Origin: an uncultured Lachnospiraceae bacterium | Lineage (GTDB): Bacteria; Bacillota; Clostridia; Lachnospirales; Lachnospiraceae | Direction: 5' to 3' | DNA: 64,000 bases | Assembly: GCA_910579735.1 (NCBI GenBank) | Contig: CAJTUZ010000003.1 | Span: 1 to 64,000 of the forward strand | In this document: one piece after another, positions 1 to 9,800 of the stretch | Numbering within the stretch: position 1 is the first letter of the stretch | How the letters are laid out: each line of letters begins with the position of its first letter | Translations under genes and position numbers: made by a program | The notes under the pieces: model-generated | What the model was told of the DNA's origin: nothing | Database searches by the model: none | Seen by the model: only the letters and a program-made list of their open reading frames with translations

Positions 1-1
1 T

Positions 2-742
2 GACGAGAACAAAAATCTGACAGGCATTCACCTGTCCGATCTAAGCGAGCCGGAACCGGCCAAAGAAATGCCGGTCCAAAGCGATCCTTACGAAAAACCC
101 GTCTATACATTAGACCAGTTAAAGGCGTTCAAATCAGATGAAACGGCCTCCGGCCTGCTCTTTATTGCAGAACAGTATTTAAAGAAAACCCTGAGCGCTT
201 CGGAAATGAAATCTATTCTTTTTATTTCGGACAAACTCGGATTCTCGGAAGATCTGATCGATTATCTGCTTCAATACTGTGTAGAACGCGGCAAGAAAGA
301 TCTCCGGTACATAGAAAAAGTTGCCATCAACTGGGCGCAGGAGGGTATCACCACGCCAAAACAGGCGCTTTCCTACGCACATAAATACGATAAGACCGTC
401 TATGACATTATGAAGGCGCTCGGCAAATCCAGTGTGCCTACACAGACGGAAGTATCTTATATTACGCGTTGGACCAAAGAATTCGCCTTTGAGTTCGATG
501 TGATCTCCGCAGCCTGTGAAAAGACCGTATTGGCTACGGACAACCACCGTTTTGAATATGCCGACAGTATCTTAAACAGCTGGTACAAATCCGGCGTTCA
601 TCACAGAAGCGACATTCAGGCTATTGAGGAGCGCTTTAAGCAGGCAAGGACCCCGAAAGTTTTTTCCGGCAACAAATTTAACCAGTTTAAACAAAATCAA
701 TATGATTTTGATATTCTGGAGAAAGAATTATTGAGCAATTGA
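2..742 (+). CDS. dnaD: DnaD-domain replication protein, 5' end cut by window
   Basis: The reading frame is open from base 2, so the true start lies outside the window; the first internal ATG (68) is not the real start. The visible 246 residues hold two DnaB/DnaD-homology helical domains. Each ends in the family YxxxIxxxW motif, seen as YIEKVAINW and YADSILNSW, followed by a basic, Asn/Gln-rich tail. In Firmicutes, DnaD proteins remodel DNA at the origin and restart sites and help load the replicative helicase. The gene is followed 18 bp later by a dnaC-type helicase loader, which fits that job. The N-terminal winged-helix domain cannot be seen. DnaB (initiation) and phage DnaD-like proteins share this domain, so the exact member is less sure than the family. 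Confidence 0.85.
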   Translation, partial: DENKNLTGIHLSDLSEPEPAKEMPVQSDPYEKPVYTLDQLKAFKSDETASGLLFIAEQYLKKTLSASEMKSILFISDKLGFSEDLIDYLLQYCVERGKKDLRYIEKVAINWAQEGITTPKQALSYAHKYDKTVYDIMKALGKSSVPTQTEVSYITRWTKEFAFEFDVISAACEKTVLATDNHRFEYADSILNSWYKSGVHHRSDIQAIEERFKQARTPKVFSGNKFNQFKQNQYDFDILEKELLSN

Positions 743-760
743 ATTTAAAGGAGCAGCAAC

Positions 761-1732
761 GTGTCTCTGACAAACACCCAGTATAATACCATAATTCGCG
801 ACTACGAAAACAGACAACTGAACAGCCGCCACGATCTGGAACGCAAAACGGCCTACGTATATGACAATATCCCCGGCTACCGCGATCTGGAGGATACCGT
901 TGCCTCTCTTTCCGTCGCATGCGGCAAAAAGTATCTGGAGGGCGATGAACATGCGCTGCAGGAACTGCATGAAAACCTCGCCGAAATTGCAGCACGGAAA
1001 GCAGCGCTTCTAAAAAGCGCAGGACTCCCTGAAGACTACCTAAAGCCTGCCTATATCTGCCCGGATTGTCAGGATACCGGTTACATCGGCCCCGAGAAAT
1101 GCCATTGTTTCAGACAGGCCATGACCACGCTTCTTTATGAGCAGTCCAACATCCGCGAAATGCTCCAAAGCGAAAACTTTCAGACATTATCTTATGAGTA
1201 TTATGAAGGAGAACATCTATCTCATTTCAAAAATGCCGTAACTACCTGCCGGAATTTTATCAAAAATTTCAATTCCGACTACCATAATTTATTTTTTTAT
1301 GGTACAGTGGGTACGGGAAAATCTTTTTTGTCAAACTGTATTGCCAAAGAACTGATCGAAAGCGGCCACTGCGTTATCTATTTCAGCGCTTCGAGCCTTT
1401 TTGACATGTTATCCAAATATTCTTTTGACTATAAAAACAAAGAAGAACAAAGAGAACGTTATCAGGATCTGTATGAATGCGATCTGTTGATCATTGACGA
1501 TCTTGGAACCGAACTGACCAATCAGTTCGTCGCTTCCCAGCTGTTTTCTCTTTTAAATGAACGGCACATGGGCAAAAGAGCCACCGTTATTTCCACGAAT
1601 CTTTCTCTGGAAGAATTGCGGAACCGGTATTCCGACCGTATCTTTTCCCGCATTACCAGTCATTATGAAATCTGTAAACTGACCGGACCCGATATCCGTA
1701 TGTACAAAAAACGCCTACAAAACAGAAAGTGA
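761..1732 (+). CDS. dnaC: DnaC/DnaI-type helicase loader ATPase
   Basis: AAA+ ATPase of 323 residues that should load the DnaB helicase on single-stranded DNA. It starts with GTG at 761 behind AAAGGAG. An N-terminal coiled region is followed by a zinc-binding knuckle: C100, C103, C114 and C116 in CPDCQDTG...KCHC. Walker A is GTVGTGKS (181-188), Walker B is LLIIDDLG (about 242-249), and a sensor-1 STN follows. Zinc site plus AAA+ core is the DnaI/DnaC layout. It is apparently co-transcribed with the upstream dnaD; prs starts 10 bp downstream. The partner helicase gene dnaB is also in this window, on the opposite strand about 43 kb away. Confidence 0.92.
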   Translation: MSLTNTQYNTIIRDYENRQLNSRHDLERKTAYVYDNIPGYRDLEDTVASLSVACGKKYLEGDEHALQELHENLAEIAARKAALLKSAGLPEDYLKPAYICPDCQDTGYIGPEKCHCFRQAMTTLLYEQSNIREMLQSENFQTLSYEYYEGEHLSHFKNAVTTCRNFIKNFNSDYHNLFFYGTVGTGKSFLSNCIAKELIESGHCVIYFSASSLFDMLSKYSFDYKNKEEQRERYQDLYECDLLIIDDLGTELTNQFVASQLFSLLNERHMGKRATVISTNLSLEELRNRYSDRIFSRITSHYEICKLTGPDIRMYKKRLQNRK

Positions 1733-1742
1733 GGATTTTCGC

Positions 1743-2930
1743 ATGGCAAAACGTGAAGAAAAAAGGAATCTGGAAACTATTCCCGTCGGTTCTCTCGGTA
1801 TCATTCCGTTAGAAGGCTGCAAAACGCTCGGGGAAAAAGTAGATTACTATCTCGTAAAATGGAGAGCGGAACGTGAAAGCGAACATAAAGACAGTCTTGC
1901 CTTTACCGGTTACCAGCGGGATTCTTATATTCTGGATGCCAAAGTCCCCCGTTTCGGTTCGGGAGAAGCCAAAGGTATCATCAACCAGTCCGTGCGCGGC
2001 AATGACTTATATCTTCTTGTGGACGTAGCCAATTACAGCCTGACTTATTCCCTGTGCGGCCATAAAAATCACATGTCTCCTGACGACCACTATCAGGATC
2101 TGAAACGTATTATCGCAGCAGTCGGCGGTAAAGCAAGACGCATCACCGTTATTATGCCGTTCCTGTATGAAAGCAGACAGAGCAAACGTTCTTCCAGAGA
2201 ATCTCTTGACTGTGCGCTGGCGCTGCAGGAAATGGTTCATATGGGCGTCGACAACATCATTACTTTCGATGCGCACGACCCCAGAGTCCAGAATGCCATT
2301 CCGCTGCATGGTTTTGAAACCGTACAGCCTAATTACCAGTTTATCAAGGGACTGTTGAATAACGTCAAGGGACTGCAGATCGACAACGATCATATGATGG
2401 TCATCAGTCCTGACGAAGGCGGTATGGGACGGGCAATCTATATGGCCAATGTCCTCGGTCTGGATATCGGCATGTACTACCGCAGAAAAGATTACACCCG
2501 CGTTATCAACGGACGCAACCCCGTCGTTGCACATGAATTCCTTGGAAGCAGCGTAGAAGGCAAAGACATGATCATCATCGACGACATGATCTCTTCCGGA
2601 GAAAGCGTTCTGGAAGTTGCCGCTGCCCTAAAAGCAAGAAAAGCGGGACGCATTTTTGTATGCGCTACCTTCGGTCTTTTCACCGCCGGTCTGGGACGTT
2701 TTGACAGGGCGTATGAAAAAGGTATTATAGACAAAGTCCTGACGACCAATCTGATCTATCAGTCACCCGCACTTTTGGAGCGTGAATGGTATATTGACTG
2801 TGATCTGAGTAAATATATAGCTTATCTGATCGACACGCTGAACCATGATTCTTCTATCAGTGATCTGTTGAATCCTGTAGAACGTATTCATTCTATTGTT
2901 GCAAAATATCAGGCGGGAGAACTGGACTAA
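1743..2930 (+). CDS. prs: Ribose-phosphate pyrophosphokinase, long divergent type
   Basis: Makes PRPP from ribose 5-phosphate and ATP for nucleotide, His and Trp synthesis. At 395 residues it is much longer than the usual 310-320. The two-domain phosphoribosyltransferase fold is recognisable: RITVIMPFLYESRQ corresponds to the conserved first-domain segment, FDAHDPRVQ to the histidine-containing catalytic segment, YYRRKDYTR to the flexible catalytic loop, and IIIDDMISSGES (D280/D281) to the PRPP-binding loop. All are divergent from the classical form (the loop is usually DDxxxTGGT-like). The extra length lies at the N terminus (about 80 residues) and the C terminus. It lies 10 bp after dnaC, so is probably in the same transcript. 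A paralog with a regulatory role is possible. Confidence 0.85.
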   Translation: MAKREEKRNLETIPVGSLGIIPLEGCKTLGEKVDYYLVKWRAERESEHKDSLAFTGYQRDSYILDAKVPRFGSGEAKGIINQSVRGNDLYLLVDVANYSLTYSLCGHKNHMSPDDHYQDLKRIIAAVGGKARRITVIMPFLYESRQSKRSSRESLDCALALQEMVHMGVDNIITFDAHDPRVQNAIPLHGFETVQPNYQFIKGLLNNVKGLQIDNDHMMVISPDEGGMGRAIYMANVLGLDIGMYYRRKDYTRVINGRNPVVAHEFLGSSVEGKDMIIIDDMISSGESVLEVAAALKARKAGRIFVCATFGLFTAGLGRFDRAYEKGIIDKVLTTNLIYQSPALLEREWYIDCDLSKYIAYLIDTLNHDSSISDLLNPVERIHSIVAKYQAGELD

Positions 2931-2956
2931 ACGAATACTCTGGCGGGGTGACTTAG

Positions 2957-5881
2957 ATGTTATTGTTAAAAGCGAATCCGGAACTGAAAAAAGTATTTGA
3001 AAAACTGATCAAAGCCATGAAACTGCCCGTTACATGGACAGATACTTTTATCATTACAAACAGCAACCTGATCCTGGCAGGCGAAGTCCGTTCCCTGATC
3101 TTTAACTTCGACCATAAAAAAGCATACACAACGATCATGGAAATCCCTGCAGAATCCGGCAGTCTGGAAAGTATGCCCGGTGACAGCCTTTTAAACAACG
3201 TCATGAATATGACGCTGTATGCTTTCGGCAAATGGGGCATCATAAGCAGTCTCAAAGTAGATAAAAATTATGACGCTCTCAATGCTCTGTTTAAAAATAT
3301 TCTCCGTCCCGTCAATATCGAGCCGGACTTCAATGCTCAAAATTTCCGTTTTTTCAAAAATGACATACAGATTACCTACGAAGATACCATGCTGTCCATC
3401 CTAAGGCTTTTGAAAGAAGAAGGAAAGTTAAAGGAGGGGCAGAGTCTGGTCACTTCGGAGATACATAAGAAAAAAAGCGATGACTCCAGAGAAGGCGGCG
3501 GGCCGAATGCTTCCGAATCCGGCAATGGTGCAGATGCCGGCGATGCAGAGGAAGATGGTTACCGGATCGGTCTCTGGCACAACTTATGCTGGAAAAAAGA
3601 CTTCTGTACTTTTGAAAAAGCCGCTATCAGCGACGAGGACACCGCAAGATCCAGAATCGGACGCAACTTTTATATTACCAATTACCAATGCCCGAAATGC
3701 AAAGAAAAACTGTACATGGCCGTATACCCTGTAGACAAAGAGCTTCTGATCGATACAAAAGAAGGCCGTGTATTCATGGCACGCACTTATGCCTGCAACG
3801 AATGCAACGCATTTTTCACCCCCTATCCGAAGAAATTATTGCAGGAAGGCGATATATTCGGTCTCAAATTCGATGAAGACCGCACCGCCTTTGAAGACTA
3901 TCTCGACCTTTTAGGACAAAAAGCCGATAAAACGACCAACTATAAATTTAACGAATTTGAAGCCGACCGGGAGGCGGCCGGTCAGACCGGCGAAACGGCT
4001 CCAAAAACAGATAAAACGGCTCCGGAAGCCGCCGCAGGATCTGCCGGTCATCGTTTGACCGAACCGGCACATGCCACAGGACTGAAAGGTTTGACAGCGC
4101 AGCTTGCCGAAAGCGGTTCGAGACTGTTTTCCAAAAATAAAAAGGCTTCCGGAATGCAGGCTGACGATACCGGACACAGACACCCAGACAATACGAAGCC
4201 CGGCGCCGAACCTGCCGGAACCCGGTCTGGACGTGCCGCAGAAACGGATTCATCAAATGCCGCTTCCAAAGCGTCTAAAGTCCGTACCGCCGCGGATGCT
4301 TCCCAAATGGGCGCCGCAAGAGATGTCTCTCTGCTTCCGGGAAAAACGACCGAAGAATTAAAAACCATTTTAACGGCCCTGGAACGGCAGAAGATCATTA
4401 TCAATACATCGTCCGGTGAGGATTTCTCCGATACCCGTTATATAGACGCCGTCAGAGAAACACTGCGCGGCAAACTGACCGCCGAGTACGATGCGCAGAT
4501 GGAATCCGTGGATACGCTTCCTCTCGACCGGCTTTCCGAACTAAGAAAACAGATCGATAAAGAATCTGCTCTGCCTGCAGGCAAGAAACAGGAATACCGC
4601 AGGCGGATCGACAGCCGTCTGTATGAGGCGGAAACGAAGGCGCTGGCACAGCAGACCGAAAACTGCAAAAACAAGCCGTATAAGGAAATCGAACAAGTCA
4701 TTATTCATGTTAAAAACCGCGATATTCCTGACGAATTAAAACAGGATGCCCTGCAGAAACTGACACAGATCAAAGCCGACCGTGCCAAACGTGAAGTGGA
4801 ACATCTGCTCACTCATATGCCGCTGCATCTTGACAGGAAACAGCTGTCCGCCTATCTGGATAAATTAGACGAATACAAAGAGGTGGATCTGACCCCTTAC
4901 CGCAAACAATTGGAACAGCGTAAAGACATGGCGGAAAAAGAAGAAATATCCGCTATGGTAAACCGCAGCAACAAAAAGGACAGAAATGCCCTCTGGAATC
5001 TGTATGAAAAGCTGCAGGAACAAGACTATCAGGAAGAAAACAAAGCGCCGTTTTTAGAGAAAATATATGAAAAAGTCCGCATGTTGGACGAGGCAAGAAT
5101 AGAACATATCTGCCCGAGCATGTCGAGCCTTTCTTTTTCCGAGGCTCAAAAGGCTTACGACGAGATCAGTGAAGGAATGTTCCTGCCGGAATTAAAAACC
5201 AACGCTCTGGAAATGATAAAGCGCCGCCTTACCAAGTTAAAGACGGATGAAAGCGTTCAGCTCATGCGGAAACTGAAGCATGATATGGAAGAAAAATTCA
5301 TCAACTGCGAACCTTTTTACTTCTATAACGCCCGAGAGGAACTGAAATCGGCACATCGTACGGACAGCCGGAACGAAGCCGAAGAAACACCGGAAAATAA
5401 CGGCAGTGAATCTTCTAACCGTACCGCCATGTTAAACGCCGTAAACGGATACGCTTCCGCCAGGGAACCTTACGAATATCCCCTGATGGTCTGCGATATT
5501 TCCCGTACCGGCAGCGGAAAAGAAGGATTTGTGCTCACACCGGACCATATTTTCTATCATACCTTCCTAAACTCCGGCAAAATAAGCATTCATGATATCG
5601 ATAAAGTGCTTGCCAGTAAAAAGCTTTTCAGAAAGGGCATCTTCATACAAAGAGCCAATCTGGAAAAAGAAAAGCTGCCGGGTAACATGAAAGCAAAAGA
5701 ATTGAACGCCTTTGCAAAAGTTCTGGACGATTTCGTGCACTATCTGCAGGAAAAACCGGAGTCCAGAAGCGTAGAATATATGGCAAAGGAAAATCATATC
5801 GTAAAATGCTGCTACCGCTGCGGTTTTATTTACAAAAACGGTACCGTATGCCCGAAATGCGGCAGTAAGATGAATCTTTAA
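2957..5881 (+). CDS. Large zinc-ribbon protein with helical repeats and PH-like domain
   Basis: 974 residues, start ATG at 2957 behind GGGGTGAC. I do not recognise a named family. In order: an N-terminal globular region (1-155); an acidic linker; a first zinc ribbon (CPKCKEKL about 245 and CNECNAFF about 279); a low-complexity Ala/Thr/Gly-rich linker (about 330-470); a long charged helical region (about 475-800) with repeated Leu-Lys-Glu blocks; a beta-rich segment (about 830-935) ending in a helix, which resembles a PH-like domain; and a C-terminal zinc ribbon (CYRCGF...CPKCGS). There is no signal peptide or membrane segment, so it should be cytosolic. It follows prs by 26 bp and is followed by a strong hairpin, so it is probably the last gene of the dnaD-dnaC-prs run. 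Function unknown. Confidence 0.75.
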   Translation: MLLLKANPELKKVFEKLIKAMKLPVTWTDTFIITNSNLILAGEVRSLIFNFDHKKAYTTIMEIPAESGSLESMPGDSLLNNVMNMTLYAFGKWGIISSLKVDKNYDALNALFKNILRPVNIEPDFNAQNFRFFKNDIQITYEDTMLSILRLLKEEGKLKEGQSLVTSEIHKKKSDDSREGGGPNASESGNGADAGDAEEDGYRIGLWHNLCWKKDFCTFEKAAISDEDTARSRIGRNFYITNYQCPKCKEKLYMAVYPVDKELLIDTKEGRVFMARTYACNECNAFFTPYPKKLLQEGDIFGLKFDEDRTAFEDYLDLLGQKADKTTNYKFNEFEADREAAGQTGETAPKTDKTAPEAAAGSAGHRLTEPAHATGLKGLTAQLAESGSRLFSKNKKASGMQADDTGHRHPDNTKPGAEPAGTRSGRAAETDSSNAASKASKVRTAADASQMGAARDVSLLPGKTTEELKTILTALERQKIIINTSSGEDFSDTRYIDAVRETLRGKLTAEYDAQMESVDTLPLDRLSELRKQIDKESALPAGKKQEYRRRIDSRLYEAETKALAQQTENCKNKPYKEIEQVIIHVKNRDIPDELKQDALQKLTQIKADRAKREVEHLLTHMPLHLDRKQLSAYLDKLDEYKEVDLTPYRKQLEQRKDMAEKEEISAMVNRSNKKDRNALWNLYEKLQEQDYQEENKAPFLEKIYEKVRMLDEARIEHICPSMSSLSFSEAQKAYDEISEGMFLPELKTNALEMIKRRLTKLKTDESVQLMRKLKHDMEEKFINCEPFYFYNAREELKSAHRTDSRNEAEETPENNGSESSNRTAMLNAVNGYASAREPYEYPLMVCDISRTGSGKEGFVLTPDHIFYHTFLNSGKISIHDIDKVLASKKLFRKGIFIQRANLEKEKLPGNMKAKELNAFAKVLDDFVHYLQEKPESRSVEYMAKENHIVKCCYRCGFIYKNGTVCPKCGSKMNL

Positions 5882-5887
5882 AACAGC

Positions 5888-5966
5888 ACGGAAAGTCAGG
5901 AGATCTTGCGGCGGCAATCCCGCCCGGAAGTTTATCGGAAATCCTTCTTGACTTTCCGTCTTTTTT
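5888..5966 (+). terminator. Long structured hairpin and T-run ending the dnaD-prs transcript
   Basis: An 11-bp perfect outer stem (ACGGAAAGTCA at 5888-5898 with TGACTTTCCGT at 5949-5959) is followed by C and six T residues. The 50-nt interior itself pairs (AGGA/TCCT, GGCGG/CCGCC), so it is far larger than a minimal terminator. It lies 6 bp after the 974-residue gene and before the riboswitch. Confidence 0.75.
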
Positions 5967-6018
5967 CAGTATAATTAGTTTTTGGAAATCTCTCTGTTCT
6001 ATGAGGATCCAAAAAAAT

Positions 6019-6061
6019 CGTCAGTTCGAGACCTTCCTGACGTAAAACAAAACTAAAGGAG
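6019..6061 (+). promoter_or_regulatory. preQ1 class I riboswitch
   Basis: Stem CGTCAG (6019-6024) and CTGACG (6037-6042) close a 12-nt loop with TTC and ACC elements. It is followed by an A-rich tail, TAAAACAAAACTAAAGGAG (6043-6061). This matches the small H-type pseudoknot of preQ1-I aptamers, where the tail's CTA pairs back into the loop. The tail contains the Shine-Dalgarno of the next gene, so ligand binding should hide it and turn translation off. The downstream gene is a QueT family transporter, the expected partner. Confidence 0.85.
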
Positions 6062-6067
6062 ACAACT

Positions 6068-6622
6068 ATGAAAAATCAATCTTACCACGAGGCGGCTCCC
6101 GCAAAGGCTGTTCGCCCCATCTCACTTACCACCATGGTACAGGCGGCTATGATCGCCTCGCTCTACATTGTACTGACCTATCTTGCAAATGCACTGGGAC
6201 TTGCAAACGGCGTCATACAGATCCGCTTCTCCGAGGCGCTCACCATTCTGCCTTATTTCACATCGGCAGCCATCCCCGGCCTTTTTATCGGCTGTCTGCT
6301 CAGCAATATTTTAACCGGCTGTATTATTCCCGATATTATTCTGGGCAGTCTTGCCACCCTGATCGGCGCCATCGGCACTTATATGCTGCGTAAATGGAAA
6401 TGGTGCGCTCCGGTATCCCCTGTTCTTGCAAATATCCTGATCGTTCCCCTCGTATTGATCTATGGATACGGTCTGCAGATCGACGGCGCTTCAACGGCAT
6501 ACTGCTACGGATACTACGCACTTACCGTAGGCGCAGGCGAAATAATTTCCTGCGGTGTTCTCGGCATGATTTTGTTGTTTTCACTGGAAAAGTATGCAAA
6601 AAGAATTTTTGAAAAAGTATAG
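6068..6622 (+). CDS. queT: QueT family queuosine-precursor transporter
   Basis: A 184-residue integral membrane protein with about five to six hydrophobic segments. It probably takes up preQ1 or a related queuosine precursor as the substrate-binding (S) component of an energy-coupling-factor transporter. Family features visible are the NGVIQIRFSEALTILPYF segment, GCLLSNILTG, and GSLATLIGAIGTY. The start ATG at 6068 lies 7 nt after AAAGGAG. That SD is inside the preQ1-I riboswitch tail, which supports both the substrate and control by preQ1. No ECF ATPase genes are nearby, so the energising module would be shared and encoded elsewhere. Confidence 0.9.
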   Translation: MKNQSYHEAAPAKAVRPISLTTMVQAAMIASLYIVLTYLANALGLANGVIQIRFSEALTILPYFTSAAIPGLFIGCLLSNILTGCIIPDIILGSLATLIGAIGTYMLRKWKWCAPVSPVLANILIVPLVLIYGYGLQIDGASTAYCYGYYALTVGAGEIISCGVLGMILLFSLEKYAKRIFEKV

Positions 6623-6841
6623 ATCAGACGTTATTTCGTTTATTCCGTAGCGCAATAAAATGTTTTATTTTTATCACGACTTCATGATATAGTGTAACAT
6701 AAATTAAAATTAAAGTCTATTCTTTTTTTCGGTTTTCGGTAAAATAGTAGATAGACCGGAAGTCTTTCGGGCAAATGCTGCCAAACCGCATCTGCTCCGG
6801 ATTTTCATTCCGTACAAATCTTGCGAAAAGAGGAAAAGCCG

Positions 6842-9800
6842 ATGAATCATGAACAGGATAAGACCAAACAGCTTCCTGGAATATCCAGGAAGGAAGAAGA
6901 ATCCTATCTTCTGAAAACACTTGCGGTAGTTTCTGACAATGTGGAAAACTATCGCAGGGAAGTCTCCCGCATGCAGGGTGAAATCGATGAAATGCTGGCA
7001 CATTATCATGATAACGATGCGGAAGTATACACGATGTTGAGCAATACCGTCACACTGCACGACCATATGAAGCAGGCTCTTTCCAAAAACGAAAAAGCCC
7101 GGGCGAAACCGTATTTCGGCAGGATCATATTCCACGACGAGTCTCTCCATAAAGAAGAATCCGTTTATATCGGAAAGGGCGGCATTCCCAAAGATACCAC
7201 GCACTGGATGGTGATCGACTGGCGGGCGCCCGTCGCCAACGTCTATTATGAAAACGGACTCGGATTCTGCAGTTACGCCGCCCCGGGCAGCGCACAGATC
7301 CCGATCAACCTGAAGTTAAAACGGACCTATGAAATAGAAGAAGGCAGACTGCTTGATTTCTTCGACACAGAAGTCGTTGCCAATGATGATCTGCTGACAA
7401 AATATCTTGCCAAAAATAAGCAGGCCGTTCTCGGTGAGATCATCGCGACGATCCAAAAAGAACAGAACGAAATCATCCGCAAATCCCCCTATCATAACAT
7501 TATCGTGCAGGGTGTTGCGGGTTCGGGGAAGACCACGGTCGCGATGCACCGGATTTCTTTTATTTTATATAACTATAAGGAACGGTTCAGACCGGACGAC
7601 TTCTATATCATAGGCAGCAACCGGATCCTGCTGAACTATATCACGGGTGTCCTGCCGGACCTGGATGTATACGGCATCCGGCAGATGACCATGGAGCAGC
7701 TTTTTGTACGCCTCTTATACGAAGACTGGGATGAGAAAAAATACCATATCCTCAGCGCCGATAAAATGAAACCCGAAAGCGTCGTCAAGGGAACTCTTGC
7801 ATGGTTTCGCGATCTGGAAGCATACTGCCGCAGACTGGAATGGAATACCATTGACAGAGCTCCTGTTTATTTAAACCCCAGACAATTTGTGGAAGGCATC
7901 CGAAACGGCAAACCCGGCGTCTATGACGAAACGGGCGGCCGAAACAGCGTAGAAGATCTTATCGAACTGATCCCAAGGGACACGATCGAAAACTATATAC
8001 GGAAAAATCCTGCTATTTCCATACAGAATAAAATCAACATGTTAAACGAGCGTCTTCTTGTCAAGATCAAAGATGAATTCCTTGGAAAAGGCATTTCTTA
8101 CACGGAAAGCGAGCAAAAAGCCATTCGGAAAGCTTACCGCGGAAGATATGGAGAAAAAACATGGAAACAGTCTATTTTTTCGATGTATCAGGACTTTCTT
8201 GCCAGACAGTCTCTTAACGGATACGATATAGAAGCTCCCGCAACGGATTTTGACGTCTATGATCTGGCCGCACTTGCTTACCTGTACAAAAGAGTAAAAG
8301 AAACGGAAGTCATCAGCGAAGCCCATCATGTCGTGATCGATGAAGCGCAGGATTTCGGTATGATGGCATACTGCGTGCTGAAATTCTGTATCAAGGACTG
8401 CACCTACACAATCATGGGCGACGTCTCACAAAATATTCATTTCGGATACGGCCTAAACGACTGGGAAGAGTTAAAGGAACTTCTTTTAACGGACAAAATG
8501 GACAGTTTCGGCATTCTGAAAAAGAGTTACCGCAACACTGTGGAAATTTCCAATTTTGCCACCAAAATACTGCATCACGGGCAATTCTCCATCTATCCGG
8601 TAGAGCCGATCATCCGGCATGGAAAGCCGGTAGAAGTCCTGCCTATTCCGGACAGGGACACCCTGTTTCAGAAAGCTGCTGAAATCTGTACAAACTGGCA
8701 GACACAGGGACTTGATACGATCGCAGTTGTCTGCCGTGACAGGGACAGCGCAATGTCCGCCGCCGATCGATTGAAACAATACATTCCTGTTATAGAAAGC
8801 GACCCGGAAAAAGCAGTCTTCGGAAGCGGTGTCATGATACTTCCTGTAGAATATACCAAAGGTCTGGAATTTGACGCCGTTTTACTGCTTGACCCGACGA
8901 GGGACGAATATCCCGCAGACGACGGTCATGCCAAACTGCTATATGTCGCGGCAACCCGCGCCCTGCATGAACTGTGCGTCCTGCACCGCGGTAACCTTAC
9001 CGGACTCATTGCCGACCCGGTGCCGGAGAGAACGGATACGAACAAAATACAGACCGCGCCAGGAAAAAAAGAGCAACAGGACAGATTACCGACGGCACCG
9101 GGGGAAAAAGAGCGTCAGAACAGATTACCGGCGCCACCATCGGGAAAACCCGCTATATCCGGCAGTATCTGCAATGACCATAAGACAGACGATACGAAAA
9201 CGATCCGCAAAAAGAAAGTCTGCATTGTACGTCCCAAGACCCCGACTATACAGAAAGAAACAGGCGGCGGCGAACCGCATTCCTCCGGGCAGACCCCCAT
9301 CGGCCCGACAGCAGGCGGCCGGCGCAATACGCATACTGCCGCTGTTTCCTTCGGAGATATGCCTGCTACGGAAAAGCTGCGCCCGGCGGGACACGCCAGA
9401 ATCGATCTCACGGTCCGCTGGGTAACGAAACAGCTGGACGGTCTTTATCTGCAAAGCCGCTACGGCCTCTTACGTTTAAGTCCGGTCGGCAGTGCAATCG
9501 TCCGCGTCAGCTTTACCAAAGAACAGCAGTTTATTCCCGGAACCGACTCCCGTATTGCCGTTTCCCATGTTGACAGGACATGGATGTACCGCGAAGCAGG
9601 CGGCAGCATTGAACTATTGACCGATGAACTTTGTCTGCAGATCGATAAGGCATCCGGCACACTCCGCTTCTTAACACGAGATAAAAAGCTGCTGCTTGCG
9701 GAGCGAAGCAGAGAAAGCCGCCAGATCGACACTGACTCATTTGGTCAAAGCAGAGCCTGGCTTTATTTCGACTGGCAGAAAAACGAAAACTTATATGCTA

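Noticed and set aside
8871..9425. 184-residue ORF in another frame of the helicase gene
   Set aside because: It runs inside the helicase and its linker; the Arg/Pro/Ser-rich translation is typical of a shifted frame.
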